Origin: Orthonyx spaldingii
Taxonomy: Eukaryota > Chordata > Aves > Passeriformes > Orthonychidae
Assembly (NCBI GenBank): GCA_013397795.1
Contig: VZTJ01001736.1
Coordinates: 853,832 to 917,831, forward strand
DNA: 64,000 bases
Reading direction: 5' to 3'
This document shows, in pieces, positions 1-13,733 of the stretch. How positions within the stretch are numbered: the first letter of the stretch is position 1; each line of letters starts with the position of its first letter. Below the pieces are notes generated by a model that was not told where the DNA came from, did not search any database, and worked only from the letters and a program-made list of their open reading frames with translations. The position numbers were made by a program, and so were the translations under genes.

Positions 1-3000
1 TCAAAGTGAAGGGCAGCCTCATCTAATCAAGCAGTTTCCCTATTTCTCTCCCCTGTTCAAGAAGCAGCAACGTTATTCTGTTCATGACTGTATTTAAAAT
101 TTGTTTTGCTAATTCTGTAGCCTAACTATAAAAGAGTGAATGAGATTGTGTGAATTAGAGCTGAATTATGCTGGTGCAAAAGTACTACAGGTGAAGTCAC
201 TGGTTTTCTGTGAAAACTGAGCAGAAAACCCAGAACAAGAACACAGAAGGTGAATTCTCATCCTAAATTCAGAATACAGCACTATACCAGCTACTGTGAA
301 GAAAACTCTATCCCAAACCAGACAATACCCATTCCTAAAATATATAGATGCTATTCCCAGCAATTAAATACTTCATCACTGGAAATCTTAACAAGAATGC
401 ACTAATTTCAGTTCAGAGTAGATGCTCAAAGGCAATAAATTATAATTCTCTATCCCACCCACATCCCTTTCAAGATTACTATACTGCTATGGAACTAATG
501 GTAAGGCTAAGTGTTTTCTGTTATCACAACCTTATAAAAAACCTTCTTAAACCTAACAGAAATAAAGTGTTGGTTATGAAATGTGAATTTCTGCCTGTTA
601 GATAATCTCCTAAAATGCTGATGGTAAAAAACCAAGAGACTCACATTAAGGAATTACAGCAATAAACAGGGACACATTTCATTTACCAAGTTTTTCTCCT
701 GATGGTAAGAGCAAAAAACTTCCAATACTAAGGAGGAAGTATTTATCACGAATATCATGTTTCATGTGCCTGACTGCTTCTGAACTGATCTGGAGTAAAG
801 CCCCAGTGTCATATTGCTTTTAAGAACAAGGGAATGGCTGCCCTGAAAGCAACCTAACAGATATTAGCAAGACTGACCCAAACACCAGAGGAAAAGCACT
901 TTCTGTTCAGGTTTTTTCTTGGCATTTTTGTTCTCCCAGACACATTTCCACAAGTCCATACCCACAGACCATTATCACCCAGAATACAAGAAACAATTGG
1001 ATATTAATATGCTTTTCTCTCCTGTTCCCTCCTTTAGTCCTACCCTTCACTCAAATATGTTATACCATTGAATTAGAAATCAGTTGAAGGCAAGCTGTTG
1101 TCTTGCCTTGCTATAAAACATTTTTTAATGGATAGCACAAGAAGGAGCACTCTAGTCCTCTCACCTTACAGAAAATACATTGTTCCTTCCAGCTTTTCAA
1201 GTTGGTGACATTGCAGCTTCATTTCCCATACATGGTCACAGTGATGGGTAACATGTATAAATCCATGGCTCTTGAACCTTATTTCTACCTTAAAGTATCT
1301 GCAATGTATCCCCCAGATTGCTGACAGAACTGGAAACAGATGCTTTGGAAACAATTTGGATATCAATAAAGAAAGTATCCTTTATTTGGTTAATAGATTT
1401 ATAGATTTCAGAGGTTGGATTCCAGTCATAAACCACAAAACTAGAACCTGAGGTAACAAAATTCACCTTCTTCTTCATTCAGAGACTTTCCGAAAGATCT
1501 TGGGCAAGTAGTTTAGTCTGATATAGAAGGTAAGCATTTCCAATATCTTTAAGGAAGTGTGTCTAGCTTTTTCTGTTCTTTGGGAAGTAGAATCATCTCA
1601 CAGCAGTGTTCATAATTAAATTCTCTAAAGGTCCAGAAGTGTCCAGATACTATACTGACATCCCAGAAATTCTTTTGTTGGAGCCTCCTTTCCTTTTCTG
1701 TGACAGTATGTGTAGGATGAGAAAATTCTTTTCTTCTTCCTGGCTACACCTCCTCTGAGTGGGATATCATGTAAGCTTCTTGGAAGAGTAGTCATTTACT
1801 GGCTCATTAGAAGTTTGCTCTCCTTTTCCTACAATCTAGAGCCATGCATGGGGCAGAGAGGTCACATATGATCTGAAGAGATATTATTTCTTTTACGGAA
1901 CCTGACAAGTCTCCCATCGTACCTATGCACTTCATTCTACCCTACCAGCCAGCATTACTAACCATAGCACCCATCTGGCTTCTTTCCTCAGAGGGTTTTT
2001 TGATAGCCACCTGGAGGAAGCTGTGTTCTAAAAACTGAAGTACTTAGGGCTTATTGTTGCAATGCCTGAAAATCATTTGACAAAGTCAGCTTGCCACTAA
2101 TGCCTTTTGCAGATGGAGAGGGACAGGCAGCAAATACAAATCAAGTCTTACAACTAACAATCATTAAATAGCTTAAAAACACCCGAGTTTATAAGATGTT
2201 TACAAATTGCAAGAGGAACATTTTGCAGAATAAAACTGCAGTCCTGGAGCTTAATACGCACTGTGCTATTTCATTACTGCTCCTGTTTTATATTAGCGCA
2301 CTGAGCAATTTGTATGCGTCTATGGACCTTTTAGTAACACAGACCCAAAGCAATTGCCAAATGTTATTCAGGGCTGCTAATACGTAATAGTTCTAATGAA
2401 TAATGTTTTTGTTAAGAATGTGGCAAACTGCTATTTATTCAGATGAATTCCAACCAACCATAATGCCTGGGTCTTACTTCTAAGGTATGAATGCAATAAT
2501 TACCAAACACAGTTCTAAAATACAATTTGTTAACTTGGAGGAGATTGTGAGATCGTGACATACATTTAAAGTGTCCCCAAAGGTGCTTTTGGTTGGGTTT
2601 TTTTTTCCCCCTTGAGTCTTCATTTATGCAAGTAGGATCTACACTTCCTGAATCCACCAGCTGAGTGTCTCCACATGTATTTCTGCTGCGTGCATCAAGA
2701 ATAAATGACTGAACGTGACACATGCAATAAGGTTACACAGAAGATAAAGGAGGGAATGAGTTTTCAAAATTGTCAAACTCTTTTCATTTTTAGGTTTAGG
2801 CTCCAAAGTAACTTATGGTGGTTTTGAAAATGTCCTCAGAATATGTCCCACAATCAGCAGGTCTTTTCAGTTAGCAAGAAGTAGCAGCAGAAGCAAAAGT
2901 TGTATATTGGAACTGAAAGCCACACATTTTGCTCATGAGCCCAGGGACAGACCTGCACAGAGCTGTCAGAATCAAACAGAACCACGAGCAGCAGGCTGAG

Positions 3001-4066
3001 CCTGTGGGGATGGGAGGAGAACAAGAGCAGTGCTGAGGGGTGTCATTGACTGGACAGAATCAAATCAAATACAATATCCAGCAATTATGTATTTATTAAT
3101 TTTAAATGAGCACATTCAAGGTTGATGTCTTAGTGTAGCACAGTAGACTGAAAATTAATTTAAAATGTTATAAAATTATGATTAATTATTTTTATTGGAG
3201 GTTAAACTAGAACGAGCACTGATAAATGAGATCTAAAACAAAGTAGGGGAACTCAAAAAAAGAATAACTGAAACTAACATATTACTGTGGAACTAACATT
3301 GTTTGAGCAAAAAATATGTTGGAGACTGGCCTAAAAAGTTTTAAATCACATGGTTTTAAATCTAAATCAAATCATGTGAATCTGGATAACTTGTATCATG
3401 TATGAATTTCCCACCAGTCAGGACTGTTCAGGACATACACTTTCTCCTGTCTCTCTGCAGAGTTTCTGCTGAGCTTGCAGAGTTGCAGACATGTTTTATG
3501 CTGGCAGAGACTTATAAGCATTTCAACTTATGCACTGATAAGTGCAGAAATTTGCAGCCTCATAGCTGGGAGACAGATGATACTGCAGGTGCATTATTAC
3601 GAATATAAATGCCACACTATTTTTATCATGACTCATGTGGGAATTTAAAGAAGAGGCAGTCTTCCCTTCTGCAGCTGAGAAAGGCCAGGAAAAAAACCTC
3701 TGGAGAATTGAAGCAGCTGGGCTGGAGAAACATTTTGGTTTTGTGCAACTCGTTACTTCTAGCATTTAGAAAGTACAGTAAACACAGAAACAAGGGAGGA
3801 TAAAGATTTGGGCATATAACTTGTTAGTAAAGAAAGAGTGTTCCAAAAGAAAGGATGGGTAGTACTTCTCTGTAGTACTTCTCTGAATGTTCTGTATAGC
3901 CCTGATCTTTCCAATTGTTACTGTAGTTTTTCAACACTAGATGAAGTGTTAAAAATAACTTGGAGTAGCTTGTCACACATACAACCACAAGAAGGCGATT
4001 AACAGTTGAGGATTGCAAAATCTACTTCATGGCAATAGAGATGACAACATCTCTGTGGCTGTGACC
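1..4066. other. Intergenic DNA, no gene seen
   Basis: AT-rich unique-looking sequence. Open frames are all under 95 codons, overlap on both strands and resemble no family I know. The only part that stands out is the CpG-retaining stretch listed at 2150-2420. A 13-bp tandem doublet (TAGTACTTCTCTG twice) lies near 3863-3888. Confidence 0.6.
2150..2420. other. Candidate conserved non-coding element
   Basis: This AT-rich stretch keeps several CpG dinucleotides (in ACGCAC, GCGCAC, ATGCGTC and TACGTAA contexts), while the flanks have almost none. It is also rich in TAAT and ATTA cores. No simple repeat or transposon motif is present, and the 63-codon open frame inside it resembles nothing known. 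This texture is common in developmental enhancers of gene deserts near transcription-factor genes. The call is inference only and needs a cross-species alignment. Confidence 0.25.
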
Positions 4067-4286
4067 AGGAAGGAAGGAAGGAAGGAAGGAAGGAAGGAAG
4101 GAAGGAAGGAAGGAAGGAAGGAAGGAAGGAAGGAAGGAAGGAAGGAAGGAAGGAAGGAAGGAAGGAAGGAAGGAAGGAAGGAAGGAAGGAAGGAAGGAAG
4201 GAAGGAAGGAAGGAAGGAAGGAAGGAAGGAAGGAAGGAAGGAAGGAAGGAAGGAAGGAAGGAAGGAAGGAAGGAAGGAAGGAAGGA
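4067..4286. repeat. Perfect (AAGG)n tetranucleotide microsatellite, 55 units
   Basis: An uninterrupted AGGA tetranucleotide array of 220 bp. One strand is all purine and the other all pyrimidine, with mirror symmetry, so triplex (H-DNA) formation is possible. The open frames through it, reading EGRK on one strand and PSFL on the other, are repeat artefacts. Perfect arrays this long usually vary between individuals, and the assembled length may be wrong. A short CT run follows at about 4310-4324. Confidence 0.97.
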
Positions 4287-7200
4287 TGAGCAAGCTATTT
4301 CTGATGAAATTTTTCTCTCTCTCTGTAAATACACTGCGTGGGCTGGGGGCTCCCTCACAGCCTGTCATGTCCGACTGCCCCAGCCACGGACAGGGCAGGA
4401 CAGGGGGCAGCCTGGGCATCAGCCACCTCCCTGGGGCAAGTAGTGGCCAAGGCTGGAACAGGAGCTCAGGCTGTGTGGGACCATCCTCCCAAGCCCCCAG
4501 TGGAATGGACCACCCAAGGCTGCCCTGTCTCTAAGCCAGCCCTGGGCTGGCAGCCAGCTCCCCAGAGGGCGATGCTCCCAGAGTCCTCACAACCCTCCCA
4601 GAGTCAGGTTAGGATTCCTAGGAATTCATTTATTTTGCTGAAAGGAGAGAAGGAAAAGCCCTTTTGATGTCTGTGTGATATTTGCTCTTGTAACCCATGC
4701 CATCTCAAAAGAAGATGGGAAGACTGGAGGGTGGTAATCAACAGGGCAGAAAACATGGAAGAAAGTGAGAGATTGAATAAGTGCCAAAATTATGCTGCCG
4801 TGAGCCCTGGAACTATTAGCGTACTGCAGCTCCCAGTAGAGCTCAATCCTTCATTGCAGTACCACCTGCTGCTTTCCAGAAGATTATGGAGTGATGAGAT
4901 TGGCCTGTATCACATATGTGACATTCTTTTACATCAAAAAGATGAATTTAGGAATGCCTTAGATATTCCCTAGCTTAATAAAGGCCAGGAGAATTTGGGC
5001 TGTAGGTCTTGCCCAGGGAAACATCAAGGATGTCTATCGTGCCCACAAAGGTGTGACATTCCACTCTGCACACCCACTGCACAGATTTAGCACTCTAATG
5101 AAGCAGCCACATTATTTTCATCCTGGAGGATCCCACTCAGTACCTTCTTCAGTGTTCCCCATTCAGCACATAGCCAGGCACTTCCACGACTACTTTAGCA
5201 GACATCAATCAAATACTGATCACATCTTCAATTCTCGCAGAGCTCGTCTTTCTGGTTCTTCCACAGACATTAAAAATATCAGTTCTATGGTATTCCTGCC
5301 ATCCCTACAATTTAACCTCTGAGGAACTGAGTTACAGGCAAGTGCAAGCGCCTTCCTTTGAGTGAACACTGGAGATGATGAGATCCTGATACTTGAGATG
5401 ACTCTGCAATTTTTAGCCCATAACCCGTTCTCTCATGGCTCCAATCCACCAGTCCTGCCTTTGTAAGCACTTTGCATCTCTGTTAGCCTGGCCTTAAGAA
5501 ACTTGCACTAGGAAACCAGAAAACAAGGAGCAGACAGGTTAGTGAGCCTCGGAGGAAAATAAAGATTTGTATGGCTTGCCTGGCATCACAGAGGAATCCT
5601 GGGCCATAGATCCAGCTCTCTAAACTTGCATTTTGTTGAAATGGCATGAAATAATTTCTTTGCTACAACACATTCAATCAGATTCCCGAATTCTTTAACA
5701 AGGGTCTTCCAGGTGATGACACCCTCCTTCACTGTAGCATCATAACATCAGAGCAACTGAAACATCTTCAAAATGCACACATAGTGCAACAAAATAGTCT
5801 TAGATACAATCTTAATATAGAAATTTTTTAACTTTTGAAGGCTAAAAATTGAAACTTATTTTTTGGATTTTGAAAGGCCTAGTATAATTTTAACATGTCT
5901 CATCCAACAATTTTAAGTTGTTAAAGGAATCCTTGTAAAATCTGGTTTTTTGGTAATATGCATGCTATTATTATGTTCCACAAACCAATTAAATGTGAAG
6001 GACCAATTATACACTGCCTTTTATGTTGGGTGAGAAGTTTTTAAGTGTGGGAAGTGTAATAAGTACATTTCTTTCTGAGAGGGGACTTTTGAGTAGTAGT
6101 TTTTTACATCTACTCCATATTTATATTTCCTTAGTGGCAATGACTCTGTGAGGAGCTCAGATGAGAAGAGTTGGGATCTATAATATCAAAGCCAGATTTT
6201 GCAACCTTCACCCACTTGAGTGTTCCTTCCTCAGTTGTGTCCAGTAAGACAAGAAACCTGAATTTGTGAGGTACTGAAGTGAAAGCCATCTGATGAGTGA
6301 GAGAGATTTGGCATAGGAGGATTTGGGGCTTCTTGATACCATCTACACCAACAAGAATTTAAGACTCACAATGTGAGTCTGGTCAGGACTAATAAACTGA
6401 TGGAGAGCCCGGGGTGGGCTCAGTCCTATTGCAAACAAGGGAGACAAACAGCTGGTGCCTACAGAAATGGCAGGAGAGAGTTGCAGTAGGGCTGGAAGCA
6501 GGACAGAGAGCCTGCCCTGCAGGGTTGTCCCTGGCACCCTGCACGTGTGCCTGCGAAGCCACGGGGAGCTGTTCAGCTCCTCACACTCCATCTGCCAGCA
6601 GCATGGTGGGCCTGCAGGCTGAAGGAGGTACATCCTCCTAACATGCCAGGTGTGAGTCAACACCTGCAAGCTCTTTGAAACGCCTTCTACTTCTCCATGG
6701 CATGGAAAAGTTGTGCACAACATGGAATATGCAGAGTGACAGCAGTTGGCAGCCGCTTAAGCACTGGCAACTATTTCATCATTAGTCTGAGTGCACAGTC
6801 ATGAAAACTGATCACGTTTATTGCTGATTTTGTTTATACTTCTGTATACTAAGGGGTTTTCAGCCAAGAGTAACTCCCTTGTTCAGACCTAACTCATTTG
6901 CAGCAGAAGTGATCCTCAACCCTGCTGCATCTGTGTGCACCCTTGCGAAAACAGAGGGTGGGTGGCAACAGCATTGGGAGCAGTGCCAATCTTGCCTTGC
7001 CAACATGGATGCATACTCTAAAATATCCAGAGCTACTGTACATGAGAAACTGTGGTAAAAAGGACAAGCAGATGTGATTTACCTAATTGATGGCTTAATT
7101 AAGATCTGAAGAAGAGGTGGGTGATTTAGTGCTGTTGGAAAACAAGTTATTGAAAGGATTGAAAATTGATATAAAAGGTCTCAGTGGTGTTTAATAAACA

Positions 7201-10200
7201 CAATTCACTCAAAAATGTTTTTAAGTGTTCCAGACCTCATTTTCTACAACAGCTTTGCCAGACTACGATCACCATGTTCAATACAGAGCCAAGAGAGCAC
7301 AGCTGGGGTGAGTGGGGGTTGCCACTGAGTTTTCTTGCTCTCCTCTGTATGATGTCCCTTAGATTGTGGCATTAGTCAGGAGACAAAACAGTGTGCAACA
7401 TGTCTCTCCCTTCAGTGAAACACCCACACTCACTATAACGTGTTTTGTTCAGCAGTTTCCACTCAGTTGCATTTTTAAGTGCTTCAAAACAAGTCACTCT
7501 GGGCTAGATGTGGTTTAAAGAGCAAAGAATTGTTACGCTCAGCCCTGAGGTGATCCTCCAGGAGCTTACCTCCTCCTTCTATTTGCTCATTTTCCACTTT
7601 TCTATTTGTTTTTTTCTGTTTCCCACAAAAAGAAATAAACTGCTGGATCTCCCACAGTGCTGCCAAATTCTAGCCATCAGTCATAAGGTGGTGCTGCACC
7701 ACAAGGGAAGCCAGGTGTCTCTAGGCCAGCCTTGCTCTTCGATTTCTAAACAAGATATTTGGGCAGGGGGGGGATGAGAAAACTTCTGCTTGATTGTTTG
7801 GAAACTAAGTAGGTTTATTTTTAAAGATGGTCTTGAGACAAGTGAGGAGCAAAGGCAACGTCTAAGTGACAAGGAAGGATATTGCACAACCTGAGTAACT
7901 TAGTTTGCCCCATGGGAAAGGAAACCATTCAGCCCAAGGAATCCCTGGTGATGGGATCACTGACAGAGCTACCTTTGAAGTCAGCTTTGGTGCCACCACT
8001 GGGCAAAAGGGAGTGAATGTGAGTGACAGCAAATCTGGCTTCCTGTGTAAAATGATCTTACTTGCAAGTCACCTCTCATTTTGTATCTGGATAGCTCATC
8101 AAGCTATGTCACGTTCATGCCACACTTGTGTAGAGGAGGGATCCCACACCTGTGGGACACTGCCTTACCCACCATCAGCAAAGAATGGTCATCTCTTATC
8201 ACTTAAAAAGGGAGATTATTAAAGAATCTGGGTTCCTAAAAATAGAGTCTGCAGGTGTTTTGCAAATCCAGCTTTCCACACAGACACAAAAGGTTTGATC
8301 CTTCTGGACTGATTCAATCAAATGTGACACAGATGCAGGCAATCAAAGGTAATCAACATCTTAAAAAATATGAGAAGTTAAGGAGAGAGTCTCTCTGAAC
8401 AACCACGTGAAAACAACCAAAGAATCTATTCCAGAGAGAGACTTCATAATTCTATTGTTACGAGGGGGATGGGGAAAAAAAACCCCAACAAGTAAGAAAC
8501 AATTTTCCCCAAAATGTCAATCAAAATAGCACCTTCTTAGACACTAAACTCAATCATAAGACACAGCTTAGTAGAAACTCTGACTCCAGTAGCTCAGATG
8601 TTCACAGGATAGTTTGTTCTCTGTGGGAAGCCTTCTTCTTTGAACCTGCTTCCTCCACTTGGTCAAAAAAATAAGTTTTAATGATCTTCCCAGTGCAGAG
8701 CTTGCCTTTAAAGACTTGGGGATTGTTGCAGGAAAGACCTTGAACGGGTGAATGAAAAATAAGTTTTGCTGATGGTTGAAATCAGTTGTGGTTTAGATTG
8801 ATTTTATTTTAGTTTTATGACAAAGAAGTCTGGAATACTTAGATGTCTTTTCTTGTACATTTGTACTGGAAAATGAAATATAAAAAAAATCTAAGAATAA
8901 GTATTATCCAGTCCTTGTTTTATAAGCCCATAGAGATCCAGCCCATAAAATAAAGGAGCACAATATCACTGAGAGCTGGACTTTGTTTAGAGTTAGCTGA
9001 AAGATGCAAAACCATACTGAGACCTGCTAGCTTAAGCAAGAAGGACATTAGTATCCAGACAGCAATATTATTCCCTTGTCTCCTGCACCCTGTTTATTTC
9101 AGGAAGCCTTTGAAGTTCTGATGTTCAACAATGTAGCCTGTGTACTTCTGAGTAGAGAGAAATATGCAAAACTGTTGATGTGGCTTCATCATGGGTTTTG
9201 AAGTGAACCAAGATGTTTGTTTTTTACTCTTGCTATTTGTACCTGGTTGAGAACTGATCTCATTCAGCACAATAGAAATGCCACTTTTCAGCTGATCAGA
9301 AAGATTTAAACAGGAATCAGGGCTGTGGGGTTTTTTTGTTGTTTTTTTAAGACATCAGTTACTGATCCAGCATAGTCTTGGAGAAAAAAGAGCTGGGAAA
9401 AATTATTTATGAAATTTTCAGGTATAGGTAGAGTCAGGAAGGGACTTGGCATCTATGTCTACTCCCCTCACTTGCTGCTTTATCTTGGAGGTGCCTGAGG
9501 TACTGAGGATTCTAAGTGTCTGACACTGGGAATTCCCAATATTCCATCACTGCCAAACAAATTTTCTGTCTCTGAAGTTCTGGCAGAGCTCCCTAAAGAG
9601 GCAGTAACCAAGCTCCTGTGGCCTTCATGGGTTGGTACCAATGCTCCAACTGTAACAAAGGGGGCCAGTTTCTGCCACTTAGAACCCCCTGAAATCTGTT
9701 TATTTTCAGCCATCACTCTTGGCTAGACTATGAGACAAATTTAGGATTTTCCATCCAAGCTCTTAATTTGCTTCCCACCAGAACAGTTTGTAAACAACAT
9801 TGAAAGCACTAAGGATGTGCTTTGGATACTGCCTCACTGATTAAGACCTCATATAACTATCATCTGACACACTGCACAGCTGGGCACACATCTCCAATGG
9901 GATCTTCTAGTCCAGCCACAATATATCAAAAAAATCTATAGTAATTGTCCCTTCAAACTAGAATGACTTTCCACACATCCCTAAGATCACCAAAACCAGA
10001 ACTCATTGGATTTGAAAGGCCTCAGAGTGCCCATTTGCTCAGACTTGGAGAGATTTTGAATGGTGCAGGTCATATTGACTGAAGCTGTGACTGTCTGGAC
10101 AACAAAGGATTGAGAAGATATTAAAAGAGAACAGCCCTAGAGAAACAAAAGTAACATTTCAAAAACACCTTATTTCTGCTGGAAATCAAGCACATTTCCT

Positions 10201-12306
10201 CCACACTCATCTCCAGTGAGAAATACCCTGGAATTTTTCCCCCTGAAATGCTAACTAACTGCTATAAGAGAAAGCCCAGTTGACTTTGAAGTGGTAAGTA
10301 TGCTTAAATTTGCTGCAGGCTTCAGTACCCCTGAGGGTCCTAAGGCCTACAAATTATTTTTATTCATTTAAAATGAAATAGAAATTTTCAAAAAATCAAT
10401 ACAGATGAAAAAAAGACACCAGAGAGTTTTGTAACCCCCTCACTCTCCCTACGGTGTTTCATCTTCAGTCTAACTGTATCTGCCTTATCTTTTCTTTCGG
10501 AGAAAATACTGCTTTCATTCAAAGGAAAGTAAAATTTGACACATGGTCTGGAAAAGGCAAAAAATATTGCTGCCATAACTGTGTCTGTTGTGAATTAGGA
10601 CTATTGGTGTGTTTGTTTGCATATTCTGCCAGCAGTGTATATGGAGAAAAGCTCCAATGAAAGTGCTGTCACAGAACAACTTATTACTGCACCACAGGGG
10701 ATGACTGCAGCAAAGACGTCGTGTTTCACCAGCCCCAGGAACGCTGCAGTGGAGACCATGAGTTACACTTCTCACACCAGAGGAGTATTTAGCTGGTAGC
10801 CTATGCTGATATCTGTGCTTCTGCATCTTCTGTTCTGCTACTTATATTTTAGCCCTGCTGAAGGTGCACCTGTCAGACTGCTGTCCCACTGCTGTCAGAC
10901 ACCCAGTTCCTCCGCCAGAGTAGCATGGGCTGACCCATGGGAGCACAGATTTAGTGTTTGGAGGCAATTTTCCTTGCAGTTTGCAGAAACAGGAAGCTCC
11001 AGAAATAAGTGTGTCATCCAGCCAACTTACATCAATAGATGAAATACTGTGTCCCTGTTGTTCAGCCTATGGTTACCTTTGTGCTATTCAGATAAATATT
11101 CCCCAAAATTTTGAAATATTTCTAGGAAATGCTTGTCACTGCATATTTAGTTTAGGTCCTACAAACCCTTCTTAATCTTCATACATTTCCCCCATATTTC
11201 AAGTATATTAGCTCCTATGGCAATGAGGTGTCATTGGCATGGGAGATCTCAATGGCATTCATAATAACCCATATTTAGGGAGGATTATAGAGTCCATTTA
11301 TAAAATAAAAAGTAATTTGTACTATGGTTCGTCAAATAAAGAAAGTATTTATGGGCCAGGTTTGGATCTGGTGATGTGGGTGGGAATTTTGCTACTGCCT
11401 TGAGTTGTATCCAGCATGGTCCTTATGCTGCACACCATATGTCTCGCTAACCACCACACAATTCCTCACCCCAAACTGCTACCTCCTCTGTTGGAAGAAT
11501 ATCTATGAAGACAGATTCATGTGAAGTACCCTCATTGTTTATAATGAAGATTAAAAGCATAATTATTTTTAAGGAGTTCCTCAGTGATAGGAAAATCTAG
11601 ATGTCAGACAGAGATGCCAGATGATCTAGTCGTTGACTTCAGAAAAAAGATTTCTGCAGGTATTGCACTCTCTTCTGTTTCATGTCTCTGCACCTGCCTC
11701 TCACTGACTCCTGGCTGCCATTTTAAAGAATAGTATGGAAATTATTTCAGACATGTAGAAGATAGGGTGTGATTCAGTTCGAGATCTCAGTGGGCTGCAG
11801 GGATGAAATTGGCAATTGTGAAAAGACTTCCTACACATTTTCCATATATTTTACATGTCATCCCACAAAAGGAATGAAAATAGAAGAGTCCATTTTACTG
11901 AAGCTGTGAGAAGAAGAGTATAGAAACCAGAAAGGTGAGTAAAATATGCCAGAATGCCTCCATTTTACACAAGCCATTCCAGAAAAACCAGGGAGCAGTC
12001 ATCTTCCACACACAACATTTCTTAAAATCTCTGACACTAATCCAATTCCTTCATCATTTATTGTGTGCAGTATGCTCAGGATAAAGAAATAATTCAGAAA
12101 GAACAAGATAATTCCCTAAGAAAATGTAAGAAATCTAAAAGAGGAATCAATAGGCAATGGTAATTAAAAAATCTGCATTTGGGCTTGTGTGAACTGGCAG
12201 ATCAATATTACTGGAGTTTTGAACATGGTACTTTCAAACGAGATTTGAAGACAGTGAGGGAGTTGCCCCATGTTCTGCAATGAGAAAAGACATGGATAAA
12301 ATAATC
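4287..12306. other. Intergenic DNA, no gene seen
   Basis: No coding exon, RNA gene or transposon could be recognised. A moderately GC-rich patch at about 4330-4600 follows the microsatellite but has no CpG clustering. The open frames (for example 6343-6723 minus, 126 codons, and 7905-8222 plus) overlap on both strands, lack convincing composition and match no family I know. Confidence 0.55.
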
Positions 12307-12422
12307 CTGATATATTGATTTAAAAGGTAATTTCCTCATGAGACCCTTTTACACTACATTATTCCGGTCATTATGGAACTTCTGATGATCCTGTACTGAC
12401 AGAAACAGTACCTTTAGACAGA
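12307..12422. repeat. Diverged direct repeat, copy A
   Basis: About 115 bp that recurs in the same orientation at 13620-13733. Shared landmarks in order are TTGATTTAAAA, GACCCTTTTACA, GTCATTATGGAACTTCTG and ATGATCCTGTACTGA. The copies differ by scattered substitutions and a small indel near CCTCATGAGAC / CCACAAGAC. This is either an old local duplication or two insertions of an unrecognised interspersed repeat. Confidence 0.85.
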
Positions 12423-13619
12423 TATATGGAAGTGTGTGAACAGAAGCATCAGGATGACCATGTGAAAAGGACTTTATTCTGCAATGTCCTCAGAGACTTA
12501 TGAAAAACACTGCCTGAAGCACACTGACATCTTAAAGCCTCCCTGGGCTAGTTTCCAGCATCCTCCTGGGACATCTAGGATGGGGAACTCTATATACGAA
12601 GGCAACCAAGGATCTTATGGAGGGATCATATTAAACCTCTAGGAGCAGCATGTGTTTGTCAAGATCCAGCTTTGTGGTTGCAAAGGGTGCTAAATTTTAG
12701 AAATTCAGTGTTAACTAGGGAAGGCTACAAGAAGTTTTAATGTCTTACATTAACTTTCGCCTGAACTCTATTCAGCTCTGCCTGACTCTTTACGCAATAT
12801 GGGACATATTGATATGTGTCAGTTCTGTCTGGAGGGATGTACCAAAAATATATCAATCTTGGTACATGATGAGACTGAATTGAATATTAAATTGTTATTC
12901 TACATAGGCAACACATTGCCTAGATTGACTCACACATACAAAAAGAAATGTCTGACTTAATTTCTGTGCTTTTTATGTCATTTTTGTGCATTTCTGTAAT
13001 TTTAAGAAGAATCTGGTCTACTTTCACAGCTGAAGTTTGTTTCTTGTGAAAGAGGAACAGTGACATCCTGTGGTTCAACTATAGAAAAAGCATATATTTT
13101 ATCACTACCTTTTCTAGGATGTATTTTCTTTTTTTTTTTTAATATAGCTTAGCAAGAACAATCTAAATTTTGGATAAGAAAAAAAAAAAGGGAATAGATA
13201 CACCCAAACAGTGCTTTACATGGGCAATAATATTTCTGCATATGTGGGATTACAGGCATGAAGAAATTGAAGACATTTAATAAATGTGACATTTTAGCTT
13301 CATGCTAATCAAAATAAAGTTATTTTAAAATAGATGATAATAATATAAATTAACTTGGAAAAAAAATTAAAAATAGGTGTGAAAAGTGGCTTTTGAAAAA
13401 CAAAGTCACTTTAGGCCTAGGATTTAAACCCTTTTTTTCATAGGCACCTTTTGGACTTAATTTCTTTGGAAATACTTTGATTATTGCTGTTACCAGAACA
13501 TATTTGAAGGCATAGACTTTATTTAGAATATGATGGCATATCTCCAGTGTAAGCTGAGAGCACCAGCAAATGCAGTAATTGAGCAAAGAATTTCATATTC
13601 ATGAAGAAAAAAAAAAAAT
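12423..13619. other. Spacer between the two direct-repeat copies
   Basis: AT-rich, no gene seen. It contains a poly-T run near 13130-13140 and a poly-A run near 13179-13189. A 12-base A run lies directly before copy B at about 13604-13618, which could be an insertion-associated tail or simply a homopolymer. Confidence 0.5.
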
Positions 13620-13733
13620 CTGATATGTTGATTTAAAAAGTAATTTCCACAAGACCCTTTTACATTACATTATTTTGGTCATTATGGAACTTCTGATGAT
13701 CCTGTACTGATAGAAATAGTATCTTTACACAGA
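13620..13733. repeat. Diverged direct repeat, copy B
   Basis: Second copy of the segment at 12307-12422, in the same orientation and about 1.3 kb away. It shares the same ordered landmarks (GACCCTTTTACA, TCATTATGGAACTTCTG, GATCCTGTACTGA). Similarity starts just after an A-rich run and fades near CAGAGCTG. I did not recognise the family. Confidence 0.85.

Noticed and set aside
4013..4534. Overlapping open frames of 119-173 codons on both strands through the AAGG array
   Set aside because: They exist only because a 4-base repeat without stop codons reads openly in all frames; the peptides are pure EGRK or PSFL repeats.
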